Below are positions 46,240 to 56,221 of a stretch of DNA of 64,000 nucleotides, in pieces. This DNA comes from Orychophragmus violaceus (Eukaryota > Streptophyta > Magnoliopsida > Brassicales > Brassicaceae), in NCBI GenBank assembly GCA_030180135.1, contig CM058236.1:57687728-57751727 (forward strand), given 5' to 3'. Numbering within the stretch: the first letter of the stretch is position 1; every line of letters begins with the position of its first letter. Below the pieces are notes generated by a model, which was given only the letters and a program-made list of their open reading frames with translations, ran no database searches and was not told where the DNA came from. The translations under genes and the position numbers were made by a program.

Positions 46240-46580
46240 ACCGGACTTCAATAACCAGTTAATCACCGGTCAATCCAATTGAACCGAAATTAATCGGTCA
46301 AACCGGTTTAACCAATTGCGATAACCGGTCCAATCCAATTGAGCCGGTTCATCCAATTGAACCGATTCAATCAGTTCTAACCAATCACGATAACCGGTCC
46401 AATCCAATTGAACCGACCTATCCAATCAAACTGATCTTAACCAATCAAATCGGTTTATACTAATTGAGATAACCAGTTCAATCCAATTGAACCAATTCAT
46501 CCAATTTAAACCGATCTGATCTAACTTAACCAAGCATGATAACCATTTCAATCCAATTGAACCGATCAACCAATCGCAAG
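46240..46580. repeat. CAATTG-rich leader repeats of copia E
   Basis: Repeated GATAACCGGTCCAATCC and AATTGAACCGA words, equivalent to 22420-22870 in D. Confidence 0.75.
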
Positions 46581-46588
46581 GCATGTGT

Positions 46589-46813
46589 CGACCGACACTC
46601 AACCTGTGTCGATCGACACAGTAGGGCAACAGGAAGTTTTTGATCCTTTGATCGAACCCTAAAATTTAATAAGGTTTTTTTCATGTGTCGATCGACACCA
46701 GCTTGGTGTCGGTCGACACTTCGTGAAAAACCCTAGCCGGCGATTTCAAATAAAACCTAATTCATTACGATTTTTCTACGCTGTATCGACCGACACACTT
46801 TCTGTGTCGATCG
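46589..46813. repeat. Paired CGATCG palindromes in copia E leader
   Basis: Pairs at 46589/46610, 46689/46710 and 46787/46808, all 21 bp apart; another pair at 46197/46220 is 23 bp apart. Confidence 0.88.
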
Positions 46814-46944
46814 ACACTGACGAAAAACTCAGAATTCGTTTTCAGGGAAATCGATCTAACATGCTTCCTTTTCATATAACTTATATGTGCGAATTTAATT
46901 CATCAAATTCAATCAGCATGTTTGATTCAATGGAAAACCCTAAG

Positions 46945-46956
46945 GCTCTGATACCA
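46945..46956 (-). promoter_or_regulatory. Primer binding site, initiator-Met tRNA
   Basis: Minus-strand TGGTATCAGAGC one base from the 5' LTR. Confidence 0.92.
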
Positions 46957-46957
46957 C

Positions 46958-47673
46958 TGAAGGAACTTAGGCCATTCTAACAGATTTTAGAATCCTAACT
47001 AGTTCCTTATGCCTTGGATCTGGGGTTTATTTGATTGAATCCTTAAAGATAGATCTCGTGTTTAGCTGGAGATTTGCAGCGGAATATGGTCAGATAAACG
47101 AGATCTCCAGCGCCTCAATTGCTGCGCCTCTACTGAAGTCCACACGCACACAAGCTGGAATCCGCCGGGATGCTAGTGCCGGGAATCGGATCTCCTCGGA
47201 ATCCCTGTGTTTAGAGAGGTGGCTGTGTTTTTCTGTCAAGAAAAAATTACCCTCAAAGTCGTGCCTCATATTCTATATATAGGCCTCTGAGTCGACCTAA
47301 TTACCCTGTGATTAAACCGAGTCAATTCAAGTTATTAAACCGAAATATCAGTTTCGGTCTGTGCCTTGTGTCGATCGACACACATCAATAGTGTCGATCG
47401 ACACACCTTTTAAAACTCGAATTCAATGTGTATCCAATACACATTGACCAGACCATATGCCAATGATCAATCCCATACAAAGTGTATCCAGCTTGCTTAG
47501 GTGTGTGACCCTGTAAGTCCACATAATACTAGCAAATGAGTTACAACTCATTTGTCATAAGCGGCTTCTAGCAAAAAGTTATGACCACCTAGTATCACAT
47601 GAATTGTCCGATCTCGACAATACAACTATCATGCAGAGTAAGTACAATATGATTTCAGGACATAATCCCAACA
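46958..47673 (-). repeat. 5' LTR of copia E
   Basis: 716 bp. Minus-strand TATATATAG at 47273-47281 is the TATA candidate. CGATCG pair at 47372/47395 (23 bp). Confidence 0.92.
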
Positions 47674-48133
47674 CTTTACGTATCAGTGATGAACATTGTT
47701 TATCACGTTACAAATATGATATATTATTGTTAGCATATTAAATTTTGATATAACATATTATTAACTATTAGTATGTTTTGATAATCGAGTTAACACGATT
47801 ACATGTTATAGTTGTTGAATGGTGTGACTGGCAACTTACGTCAAAAAGTATTTAGTGATATTTTTGTAATTAATATAAATTAAAAAGATAAGTATAAGAT
47901 AAATTTTGTTTCTCTGTGTTACATTATTAATTTATGAGTTATCTTTCATAGAAATTTAATAGACAAAATCAACTATCTATATTAACTTCAATCACTTGAC
48001 ATTTAGTTCTCTTATATTACAGATATTAATTAATTAAAAAGACCAAGAGTGAACACAAAAGAATCATTACTTTTATGTGCTTTTAGATTAATAGCTGTAA
48101 ATTACAATTGATATAATTTATTATTATCATTAA

Positions 48134-48532
48134 AAAAGAGTGTAATCATTAAAGTAAATGGAACAAAAATCACCATAAAACATGGGTAACGTGGTCCGGA
48201 TAGGTGAGTAATCGAGATTTTAAAGGGACGTTACGTGACCCTTGTCATTTTGAAGTTGATCTTAAATATGTCTTAGGGGTCTTAATTGTTAAAGCGAAGG
48301 AGAAGAAAATATTCGAGCGACTGTAATTTCGCCTCTTTGGCCCTTATCATCTTACAGACGCAAAGGTAAATTTGTGCATAGAAAGTTCCTGTTTGTTTCT
48401 CTAGATTTTAAGTTGATCTTTGGCTGATTTGGGTAACAGATCCGTCTGATGCATCCGACACCAACTGATTCGATGGTATTTATATATGTTGATTTTTTTT
48501 GCTCTGTGAAATCTAGGGTTTAGGTTGACGCC
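48134..48532 (+). other. Upstream region of F-box pseudogene
   Basis: No ORF. A possible 5' untranslated exon ends near CAAAG|GTAAAT (48365-48370), with an acceptor GTGAAATCTAG at about 48515, giving a plausible leader intron. No strong TATA box. Confidence 0.4.
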
Positions 48533-50085
48533 ATGGTTATAACTTGTTTAAACAGCAAGAAAAAGTTGTTAAGGAAATCCAAAGGCTCTTCAGGGAAAGA
48601 CTGGATAAGCAATTTACCCAAGGAATTGTTATGTCAGATTCTCTCGAAGCTCTCTACGAAAGATTCGGTTCGGACCAGTGTTTTGTCTACACAATGGAGG
48701 AATCTCTGGTTGCATGTTCCTGCTCTGGAGTTGGACTCTGATAACTTTCCTGATGATTACGACTTTTGGGATTTCTTTGATAACTTTATGGAGTCAAACG
48801 AAGAGCTGGACTTAAAGAGATTCAAGTTGGTCTACAATGTTGGTGAGCATATTCATGAGGGATTTGTGCTGAGGAATGATGCTGTGGTTAAGCGTCAAGT
48901 TTCTCATCTAACTGTTCTTAATGAGGTGGATGTTGAGGAAGAGTTAGTAAGGATGCCTCTCCCGCTCTATTCATGTGCGACATTGGTGAGTTAATCTCTA
49001 TTGTGTAGTTTTCGATGCTCCCGAGTCACAGTTGGTTTCTTTACCTCTTCTCAAGACTATGCATTTAGAGGCAGTTAAATTTGATGGAAAGTCGCTTCTT
49101 GGGACTTTCATTTCAACATGTTGGGTTCTTGAAGAGTTAACCATAGTTACACATCATGGTGATGTTCTCGGAGTTGTATGTGTGAGCTCGCAGTCACTAA
49201 AGAAGTTCAAATTAAAGTCTATGCGTAGTTATCAAAGCCAACATCCGGTTGATCCTAGTGTTATAATCGATGCTCCAAGACTTGAGTTTATGAGTATCAT
49301 TGGTTACCAATCTAAAAGGTTCATAATCTATGATATTGGTCCCTTTGCAAAGGTGAACATTTATTTTATCTTTAAAGTGAAGCATGGTGATTCATTGGGA
49401 GCTACGGTCCTTAATTTTCTCACCACGTTATCCACAGTCCATGAAATGATCATCTCTGCCAGAACGCTAGAGGTACACATGATTCAACGTTAAATCTTGG
49501 TTGATTATATAACTTTAAGCTTGTACAATCTCTCATTACATTTTTTTCTTCCTCACTACATAGATGATCCATGATTACTGCGATTTGGATCTGCTACCTC
49601 AATTCGCTAACATGTCTCACCTGCATGCTTCTTTCCTTAAATCTTCATGGGGAATGTTAGTAACTTTTCTTGGTTGTTGCCCAAATCTACAGTCACTTGG
49701 CTTGGTACGTATCATTTGCATATGCTCTTGTAAGCACACTGATCATATCTATGTATATCAAAAGGTATTCAATTTATTTGGTTATGTTATCAGGAATTTG
49801 TCTCCTTTCCATAGCCAGAAGAGACCAAACTTTCATTTGTGCCCCGATGTTTCCAATCATCTCTCGAGTACCCGATGTTTCCAATCATCTCTCGAGTTTG
49901 TTGAACTGAGGACACCTACCACAGTCGAAGGAACATTAAGTGAGATGAAGCTACCAATACTCTTTCTAAGGAATTGTAAAGTCATGAAGAAACTGATACT
50001 TAGTGAGAGTTTCAAGAACGTCATCAAGAAAGTTAGAGGGATTCCAAAAATGTCGCCCCAGTTTCAAGTTGTGTCTCTTTCATAA
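48533..50085 (+). pseudogene. F-box/LRR (FBD-type) gene, recently broken
   Basis: ATG 48533 in a good context (GCCATGG). The F-box lies at about residues 23-65: WISNLPKELLCQILSKLSTKDSV, then TSVLSTQWRNLWLHVPALEL. This would dock to SKP1 in an SCF ubiquitin ligase. LRR-like segments follow (LPLLKTMHLEAVKFDG near 49040). Introns: 49473-49563 and 49705-49793, both GT-AG. Lesions seen: a small indel near 48988 giving a stop at 48992; a stop TAG at 49812-49814 in the last exon; and a 28-bp tandem duplication (49843-49898) that shifts the frame. After the duplication the normal FBD-like end resumes (LEFVELRTPTTVEG, about 49890) to the stop at 50085. Members usually have an FBD domain of this sort. 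The substrate is unknown. Absent from copy A. Confidence 0.85.
49843..49898 (+). repeat. 28-bp exact tandem duplication in F-box exon
   Basis: CCCGATGTTTCCAATCATCT plus CTCGAGT occurs twice, at 49843 and 49871. Confidence 0.92.
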
Positions 50086-50411
50086 ATCTAGTTTTTACCA
50101 TTAGTGTAAGACTTTTTCCTGCTCACAACATCTTAGGTTGTTGAAAATAAATAATTTAAACTTGTATATGAAAAAACAATTGAAATTTGGTTGTTATATG
50201 GAGTTCTAGAGTTTTTTTAGAGTCAATTCATTGACCACTAGCCACAGTATATATATTGCATTCATGTAATCTTCATCTTGTCTCTATTTGGCCTATACCT
50301 TTAAGACTTTTAAACCCTAGCTCTCAGGCTTTTCTTTATTTCAACTTCTTGTCAAAATCACTCGGCTTTTAACTTATGCATATTCCGTAGATATTGAGCT
50401 CATGGATGAAG

Positions 50412-50919
50412 TAGAGATGTCAATTGGACCGCCTATAGGCCCAAAACCCGCAAAGCCCAAAAAATTTCAAGGTCGGAACGGACCTATATTCTAATACCGG
50501 GCATGACCCTTACATGGCTGTAAGGTTTTCTAGGCTTTTCAGGCTTTTAGAACTTAAAAATAAAATTAACTTTTTGAATAATAAAGTCAAATAAAACTAA
50601 ATTTTAATAAACTTATTCCAAACTTATGCATATGTTTTATAAAATTCAATTGAAATGAAACAAAAATCTACATTGTAAAACCGAATAAATTGTGATGCAA
50701 AAAAATAAAACAAATAATATTTAAATAGTAGGAACTTCAGAACTTTCCAAATTAGCATCTTCTTCATCGCTTTTCAATTTCTCATCGTCATCATAAACTA
50801 CATATAAAATATAGAAAATCATTATTAAGTTTTGACATGAATATTTTACGTAAAAATGAAAGTTTATAAAATTGTTACCTAGGTCACAAAACGTAAATCC
50901 ATCCAACCATGTGTGTGTG
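50412..50919 (-). mobile_element. hAT remnant, 3' portion (copy B)
   Basis: Same as 16278-16739: TAGAGATGTCAATTGG end and the minus-strand acidic final exon (stop at 50721; DDDEKLKSDEEDANLESSEV). Continues at 59724. Confidence 0.65.
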
Positions 50920-52747
50920 TGTAACACCCGTACCCTCGATCCCAAGTCAACGACCCTTTTGACTCCACGAGTCATAGTCCACAATCGCGAACCAAGTCAT
51001 AAACCGAGGACCAACACGAAAATAACTGAAAAGGTTTTACTTAATTAAAATAAAAGCCGAGTCTTACAAGGAAAACCGAACCAACTGAAATAGCTTAACG
51101 AAAACGGAAGAACCGCATAAGTCTCAACGCATAAAAAGAACAGAAAGAAGAAAAGAAGAGAAGGAAAATCCCGCTCCCAAAACGTGACACCACACCGTCT
51201 GTCTACCCCTGCAACGCTCCAGGGTTACCTGCAAAACAATCAACGAAGGAGGCCTGAGTAATTGGTTTGCACCAATACCCAGTGAGGGCGGATTCAAGGA
51301 ATACCGCTATCTCTACTTTATACTAGCACAACATCAAGAAAGAGTCCAAGATTAATAACATCTTGCACCCACGCCCGGAGGCACACACAATACTACACTC
51401 ACTCGTGCATACACACTCATGAGCCCCTCTCTAGCCCGAAGGCTCACACAACCGGCCCACCCGGTAACTTCCACGTCGGCCCGAAGGCACGGTAAACTCG
51501 GGGAGGCTCGCCAAGACCTCCCTTCCGACGATACAAGGGTCGCGTACCAAAACTCGTTATACGCGAGCCGCCAAGAAACACCCTTTCGGGGGACCTAAAC
51601 AGTTCTAGCAAGCATAGCCTTCATACACAAGCAACATTTTCGGGTTAAGTGATAACCTATAACTAAGTTCCGTTTTCGGTTTAAGCGACATCCTAGGTTC
51701 TAGGTTTTCATCCATCACATCAACGCAAATCAACAACTAGATCTACTCTACCTACGAAGACACTATTAAGCGAGGATTCGAATCTAAATACTGCGACAGA
51801 ATAAAGGAAGAGATCACGTTCAGTCCTCACCTTAGTCTAGATCTGACGAACGGGAAGTAGATCTGGGATTCCTGCACACAGATCTAGGTTTAGAAGACAG
51901 ATCTAGGGAAAAGAAGAACAGATCTAGGGTTTTGTCCAACAGATCTGGATAAACGACGAAGATGCGGTTCAGATCTACCACTCCTATCCATCAGAAGCAT
52001 AGATCTGACACAGATCTGAGGAAAATAGAGAGGTACGGTCCAGATCTACAACTTCTATCCATCAGAAGCATAGATCTGGAGCAGATCTGAGCGAGAGAGA
52101 GACGGAATGGAAGATACGGTTCAGATCTACGACTTCTACGGATCAGATCTGATCTAGAAGCATAGATCTGAAGCAGATCTGGGTTTAGGAGGGAAAAACG
52201 GTGCAGATCTGAGAATTCCGGAGATCTCACCTTAAAAACGAGTAGATCGGAGGGCTCTACACTCGAACGAATCAAGAAGACGGCGACTCGGGGTGCGGGA
52301 TCAAAATCGGTGGCGATCGGCGGTCTCCGGCGAGGATTCCGGCGACTCACGGCGGCGGCGGTCGGCGGCGGTCGGCGGCGTGGCGGCGGTCGCGGTGGCG
52401 GTCGGGGCTCCGGCGGTCGGCGGTCGGCGGCGGCGGTCGGCGGTCGTCGGCGGTCGGCGGTCGGCGGTCGTCGGCGGCTCCGGCTGGTCGGCGATCGGCG
52501 GCTGGCTCGGGATGCGGGCAGAGCTTCGTTGTCTCGAACTTTGTGCCAAATGAGAGGGGCTGCTGCTGCTTTTATAGGGAGTGGAGCTAGGGTTTCCCTT
52601 TCCCTCGGGTTGGGCCTTGGGCTTCTGGCCCACTCTCTCCTTTTCTTTGGGCTCAAGCAAAGGGATTTGGGCTTCTCTACCTCTTTCTTTGGGCTCAAGT
52701 AATACCTCTTGGGCCTTTCCTTTGGGCCCAAGTTTAGGTATGTTACA
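50920..52747 (-). repeat. 3' LTR of element F
   Basis: 1828 bp. Many AGATCTG words (51830-52240), TATAAAAG on the minus strand at 52569-52576. The pol frame continues into it as far as 52301. Confidence 0.93.
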
Positions 52748-55700
52748 ATTCTCCCCCACCAATCTGGAATTCGTCCCCGAATTCGGCTCGGTGGACAGCT
52801 CTGGATGGCTCAACTTAAACGGCTGCTCGGGTTCCCAGACATCGTCCTGGATTCCGTCTCTCTCCCAACGAACCAAAACCATCTTGGTTTTCTTCCCGTT
52901 GAATTCTGATTCCCGGCGATCCACCACTTGGACCGGCTTACTCGTCACTGACCAGTTGCGGTTAACATCCGATGGCGGCTTGGGTAGGATTAGTTCCGGT
53001 TCACGAACGACCTTCCGCAGAACAGACACATGGAACACGTTGTGAAAATCTGACAGCTCCTGAGGTAACTCTAATCTATACGCCACCGCACCAACTCTCT
53101 CGACAATCACGAATGGTCCCATGTATCTAGGCCTCAACTTTTTCAGCTTGCGGTTGGGATCGTTGCCCCGGAACGTCCTCATCTTAAGGTACACCGCGTC
53201 CCCCACTGCGAACTCTAGATCCTTCCGACGCTTGTCTGCATAACTCTTCTGACGGTCATGGGCCTGCTTTAACCTTTCCTTCAGCAGTTCCACCTGCTCT
53301 ATCGTTTCTTGAATCATCTCCGGCTCCAGGTCACGCCTCTCCCCCACCTCGGTCCAACATAGGGGGGTTCTGCAAGGTCGACCATATAAAGCCTCATATG
53401 GCGACATCCCGATACTTGCGTGGTGGCTGTTGTTGTAGGCGAACTCGACCAAAGGTAGGAACTTAACCCAATTCCCTTCCCAATCCAACACACACGCCCG
53501 AAGCATATCTTCCAGTGTTTGGATGGTCCGCTCAGACTGTCCATCGGTCTGCGGGTGATAAGCCGTACTGAGTAGCACCTTCGTGCCCATCGCTTTTTGA
53601 AAATCCTGCCAGAATATAGAAGTAAACTTCCGATCCCTGTCTGACACAATACTGACTGGCGCACCGTGTTGCTTTACTATGCACTCCACGTATTTCCGGG
53701 CGAGTGTCTCGGTCCCATCCGTCTTCTTAATCGCGAGGAAGTGTGCTGACTTGGTGAGTCGGTCCACGATCACCCAAATCGCATCCTTCTTTCCCGTCGT
53801 CCTCGGTAATCCGGTAACGAAGTCCATGGTGACCATATCCCATTTCCATTCTGGTATGGGCAGCCCTTGCAGTATCCCGCTGGGGACCTTCCTTTCTGCC
53901 TTGACCTGCTGGCAGTTCTGGCACTGGGAGATCCACTTCTCCACATCCCTTTTCATACCGCCCCAATGGTAGTAACGCTTCAGTGTGTAGTACATCTTAA
54001 TGGTTCCCGGATGAATCGAGAACTGAGACTGGTGCGCTTGCTTCAGGATCTCCTTCCTTAACCCTTCAACTTGAGGTACACAAATTCGGTTTTTGAACAT
54101 GATCGTCCCGTTGCTCGCGGTGTGGTACCCGAATACTTGCTTCTCGATCATGGTACGCAAGGTTCCATCCTCGGGTTGTGCCTCCCTGATCCTTCCCAAC
54201 AAATCGGCCTGTTCAAATGCTTCAAACCGGGCGACGCCTTCTTCGACCGTGGTGGCGTGCAGCCGTAGCTCTGCCAAGGCCGTGGACAATTCCTGCACTT
54301 CCTTATTTTCCGACACGATGATCTTTCTTCTACTGAGCGCATCAGCTACCAGGTTGGCCTTTCCAGGGTGATACTCGATCTCAAGATCATAATCAGCTAG
54401 TAGCTCCATCCACCTACGCTGCCTCAGATTCAGCTCTCCTTGGGTGAAGATGTACTTCAAACTCTTATGGTCCGTGAATATCTGTACCTTCTCCCCGTAC
54501 AGATAAGCACGCCATATCTTCAAGGCGAAGACCACTGCTGCCAGTTCCAAGTCATGGGTGGGGTAGTTAACCTCGTGCTTCCTCAACTGCCTTGATGCAT
54601 AGGCGATCACCTTCCCCTCCTGCATCAGGACACACCCAAGTCCGACTCCAGATGCGTCCGTGTAGACTACATACGGTATTCCCGGCCGCAGTAGTGCTAA
54701 CACTGGAGTCTGAGTCAACCGTTCCTTTAGTTGCTCAAAGCTCCTGGCACACTTGTCCGTCCACTCGAACTTAACGTCCTTACCGTTCAGGATTGTCAGA
54801 GGTTTAGCGATGCTGGCGAACCCGTCCACGAACTTCCTGTAGTATCCTGCTAGTCCCAAGAAACTGCGAACGTCGGTCGCATTCTCCGGCTTTGTCCACT
54901 CGGTGATGGAGGTGATCTTTTCCGGATCCACTGCTACACCGGATGCCGAGATCACGTGGCCAAGGAATCCAATCTCCCTTTGCCAGAAGCTACACTTACT
55001 GAGCTTGGCGAACAACTGCTGCTTCCTGAGAGTATCTAGGACTATCCTGAGGTCCCACTCGTGTTGCTCCTTACTCCTCGAGTAGACCAGGATATCGTCA
55101 ATGAAGACAATAACGCACTTGTCCAAGTACTCTCGGAAGACGTCATTCATCATCTTCATGAAGGCTGTCGGCGCGTTGGTTAACCCAAACGGCATTACCA
55201 CGAACTCGTAGTGTCCATAACGGGTCCGGAATGCCGTCTTCTTGATGTCCTCCTCTGCGATCCGGATTTGGTGGTACCCCGAGGCAAGATCGATCTTCGA
55301 GAACCAGGAGGCTCCCTGCAGTTGGTCCATCAACTCATCGATCCTTGGCAACGGGTACTTGTTCTTGATGGTCACCTTGTTGAGGCCTCGGTAGTCGATA
55401 CAAAGTCTGAAACTCCCATCCTTCTTCTTGACAAACAGCACTGGCGCTCCCCACGGCGAACTGCTCGGTCGAACAAATCCCTTCTCCACAAGATCCTCTA
55501 GTTGCTTCTTCAGCTCCGCCATCTCTGCAGGCACTAAACGATAGGGAGCCCTAGACACCGGTGCCGTCCCGGGCTCTAACTCTATCGTGAAGGCCTCGTT
55601 CCGTTCCGGTGGTGGTCCCTTCAACGGCGCGAATACGTCCTCGTATTCCGCGGCCACCGGAATGGTCTCCAAACTTGGCGCTTCCCCTTCCTCAGTCATG

Positions 55701-56137
55701 GAGATGGTTGCCAGATATGCCTCGCTTCCTCTGCTGATCAGCTCTTCTGCTTGGATCATGGATATGACCGATATCCCTGTCCGCGTTTTCATTCCCCGGA
55801 AGACGATCTCTCCTTCTGCCCGGGGTAAGGTGATGGTCGCCTTGGCGCAATCCATTACCGCCTGGTGACGCACCAACCAGTCCATACCCAGAATAACCTC
55901 GTAGTAACCCAGCTCAAACCGTGCCATGTCTGTAGGTAGATCAACTCCGCCTATCGTCACTGGCACCTGCTCGAAGATCCCCGTGCCCGATACCTTCTCC
56001 GACCCGGCGGTCTCCACTCTCATGATCCCGTCGATGAATCTGCCCTTAAAGGACCAAATTTTTGCGAACCGAGGACTCACGAAGCTATGGGTAGCTCCCG
56101 AATCAAACAGGGTGTGGGCAGCCTTTCCCCCGACCAC
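52301..56137 (-). CDS. pol: Pol polyprotein of element F (protease, RT, RNase H, integrase, chromodomain-like)
   Basis: One open frame of 1278 codons. No ATG near its start; it is open from about 56163, so it is expected to be made with Gag by frameshift or splicing. In order: retropepsin LFDSGATHSF (about residue 10); RT with FVKKKDGSFRLCIDYRGLNK and catalytic VFIDDILVYS; RNase H with VVYTDASGVGLG and the DHKSL segment; integrase zinc region (H...H...CQNC), and core with MDFVTGLP, VSDRDRKF and HPQTDGQSERT, giving the D,D,E set; then a C-terminal chromodomain-like segment LVRWERDGIQDDVWEPE (about residue 1100), which in chromoviruses steers insertion into heterochromatin. Residues from about 1131 are encoded by the 3' LTR (Pro/Arg-rich, low complexity), because no stop precedes it. 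All catalytic residues I can judge are present. Confidence 0.92.
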   Translation of the reverse strand: MVGGKAAHTLFDSGATHSFVSPRFAKIWSFKGRFIDGIMRVETAGSEKVSGTGIFEQVPVTIGGVDLPTDMARFELGYYEVILGMDWLVRHQAVMDCAKATITLPRAEGEIVFRGMKTRTGISVISMIQAEELISRGSEAYLATISMTEEGEAPSLETIPVAAEYEDVFAPLKGPPPERNEAFTIELEPGTAPVSRAPYRLVPAEMAELKKQLEDLVEKGFVRPSSSPWGAPVLFVKKKDGSFRLCIDYRGLNKVTIKNKYPLPRIDELMDQLQGASWFSKIDLASGYHQIRIAEEDIKKTAFRTRYGHYEFVVMPFGLTNAPTAFMKMMNDVFREYLDKCVIVFIDDILVYSRSKEQHEWDLRIVLDTLRKQQLFAKLSKCSFWQREIGFLGHVISASGVAVDPEKITSITEWTKPENATDVRSFLGLAGYYRKFVDGFASIAKPLTILNGKDVKFEWTDKCARSFEQLKERLTQTPVLALLRPGIPYVVYTDASGVGLGCVLMQEGKVIAYASRQLRKHEVNYPTHDLELAAVVFALKIWRAYLYGEKVQIFTDHKSLKYIFTQGELNLRQRRWMELLADYDLEIEYHPGKANLVADALSRRKIIVSENKEVQELSTALAELRLHATTVEEGVARFEAFEQADLLGRIREAQPEDGTLRTMIEKQVFGYHTASNGTIMFKNRICVPQVEGLRKEILKQAHQSQFSIHPGTIKMYYTLKRYYHWGGMKRDVEKWISQCQNCQQVKAERKVPSGILQGLPIPEWKWDMVTMDFVTGLPRTTGKKDAIWVIVDRLTKSAHFLAIKKTDGTETLARKYVECIVKQHGAPVSIVSDRDRKFTSIFWQDFQKAMGTKVLLSTAYHPQTDGQSERTIQTLEDMLRACVLDWEGNWVKFLPLVEFAYNNSHHASIGMSPYEALYGRPCRTPLCWTEVGERRDLEPEMIQETIEQVELLKERLKQAHDRQKSYADKRRKDLEFAVGDAVYLKMRTFRGNDPNRKLKKLRPRYMGPFVIVERVGAVAYRLELPQELSDFHNVFHVSVLRKVVREPELILPKPPSDVNRNWSVTSKPVQVVDRRESEFNGKKTKMVLVRWERDGIQDDVWEPEQPFKLSHPELSTEPNSGTNSRLVGENCNIPKLGPKGKAQEVLLEPKERGREAQIPLLEPKEKERVGQKPKAQPEGKGNPSSTPYKSSSSPSHLAQSSRQRSSARIPSQPPIADQPEPPTTADRRPPTTADRRRRPPTAGAPTATATAATPPTAADRRRRESPESSPETADRHRF
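52345..52500. repeat. GGCGGTCGGCGG minisatellite in 3' LTR of F
   Basis: GC-rich tandem words in multiples of about 6-9 bp. Compared with 59314-59460 one block is gained and another lost, leaving total LTR length equal. Confidence 0.8.
52748..52762 (-). promoter_or_regulatory. Polypurine tract of element F
   Basis: Minus strand GGTGGGGGAGAAT directly against the 3' LTR. Confidence 0.88.
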
Positions 56138-56156
56138 AACCGATCCTACACATTTA

Positions 56157-56221
56157 CTAATCTAAGCTACTAGACTTTCGAGAACTACACTACCACAATT
56201 CACACATCGAGTAAGATTTAC
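56157..56221 (-). other. Gag-pol junction, possible 65-nt intron
   Basis: Gag stops at 56218-56220 and pol opens in another frame. A GT at 56221-56220 and an AG at 56158-56157 would, if spliced, put pol in frame with gag. This is inference; 65 nt is short for a plant intron, and programmed frameshifting is an alternative. Confidence 0.3.

Larger units (their letters stand above)
41014..47673 (-). mobile_element. Ty1/copia element E
   Basis: 6660 bp, two 716-bp LTRs (TGAAGGAAC to CCCAACA), initiator-Met priming site at 46945-46956, target duplication CTTTA (41009-41013, 47674-47678). Collinear with element D and clearly of a sister subfamily. Gag has a frameshift and pol is decayed. LTRs differ at about 16 positions by eye, so it is older than D. 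Unlike D, its left LTR start no longer mirrors the CCCAACA end. Confidence 0.92.
47674..50919. repeat. Segmental duplication copy B, middle part
   Basis: 47674-48133 and 50219-50890 match copy A (15484-16739). 48134-50218 is unique to this copy and holds the F-box pseudogene. Confidence 0.85.
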
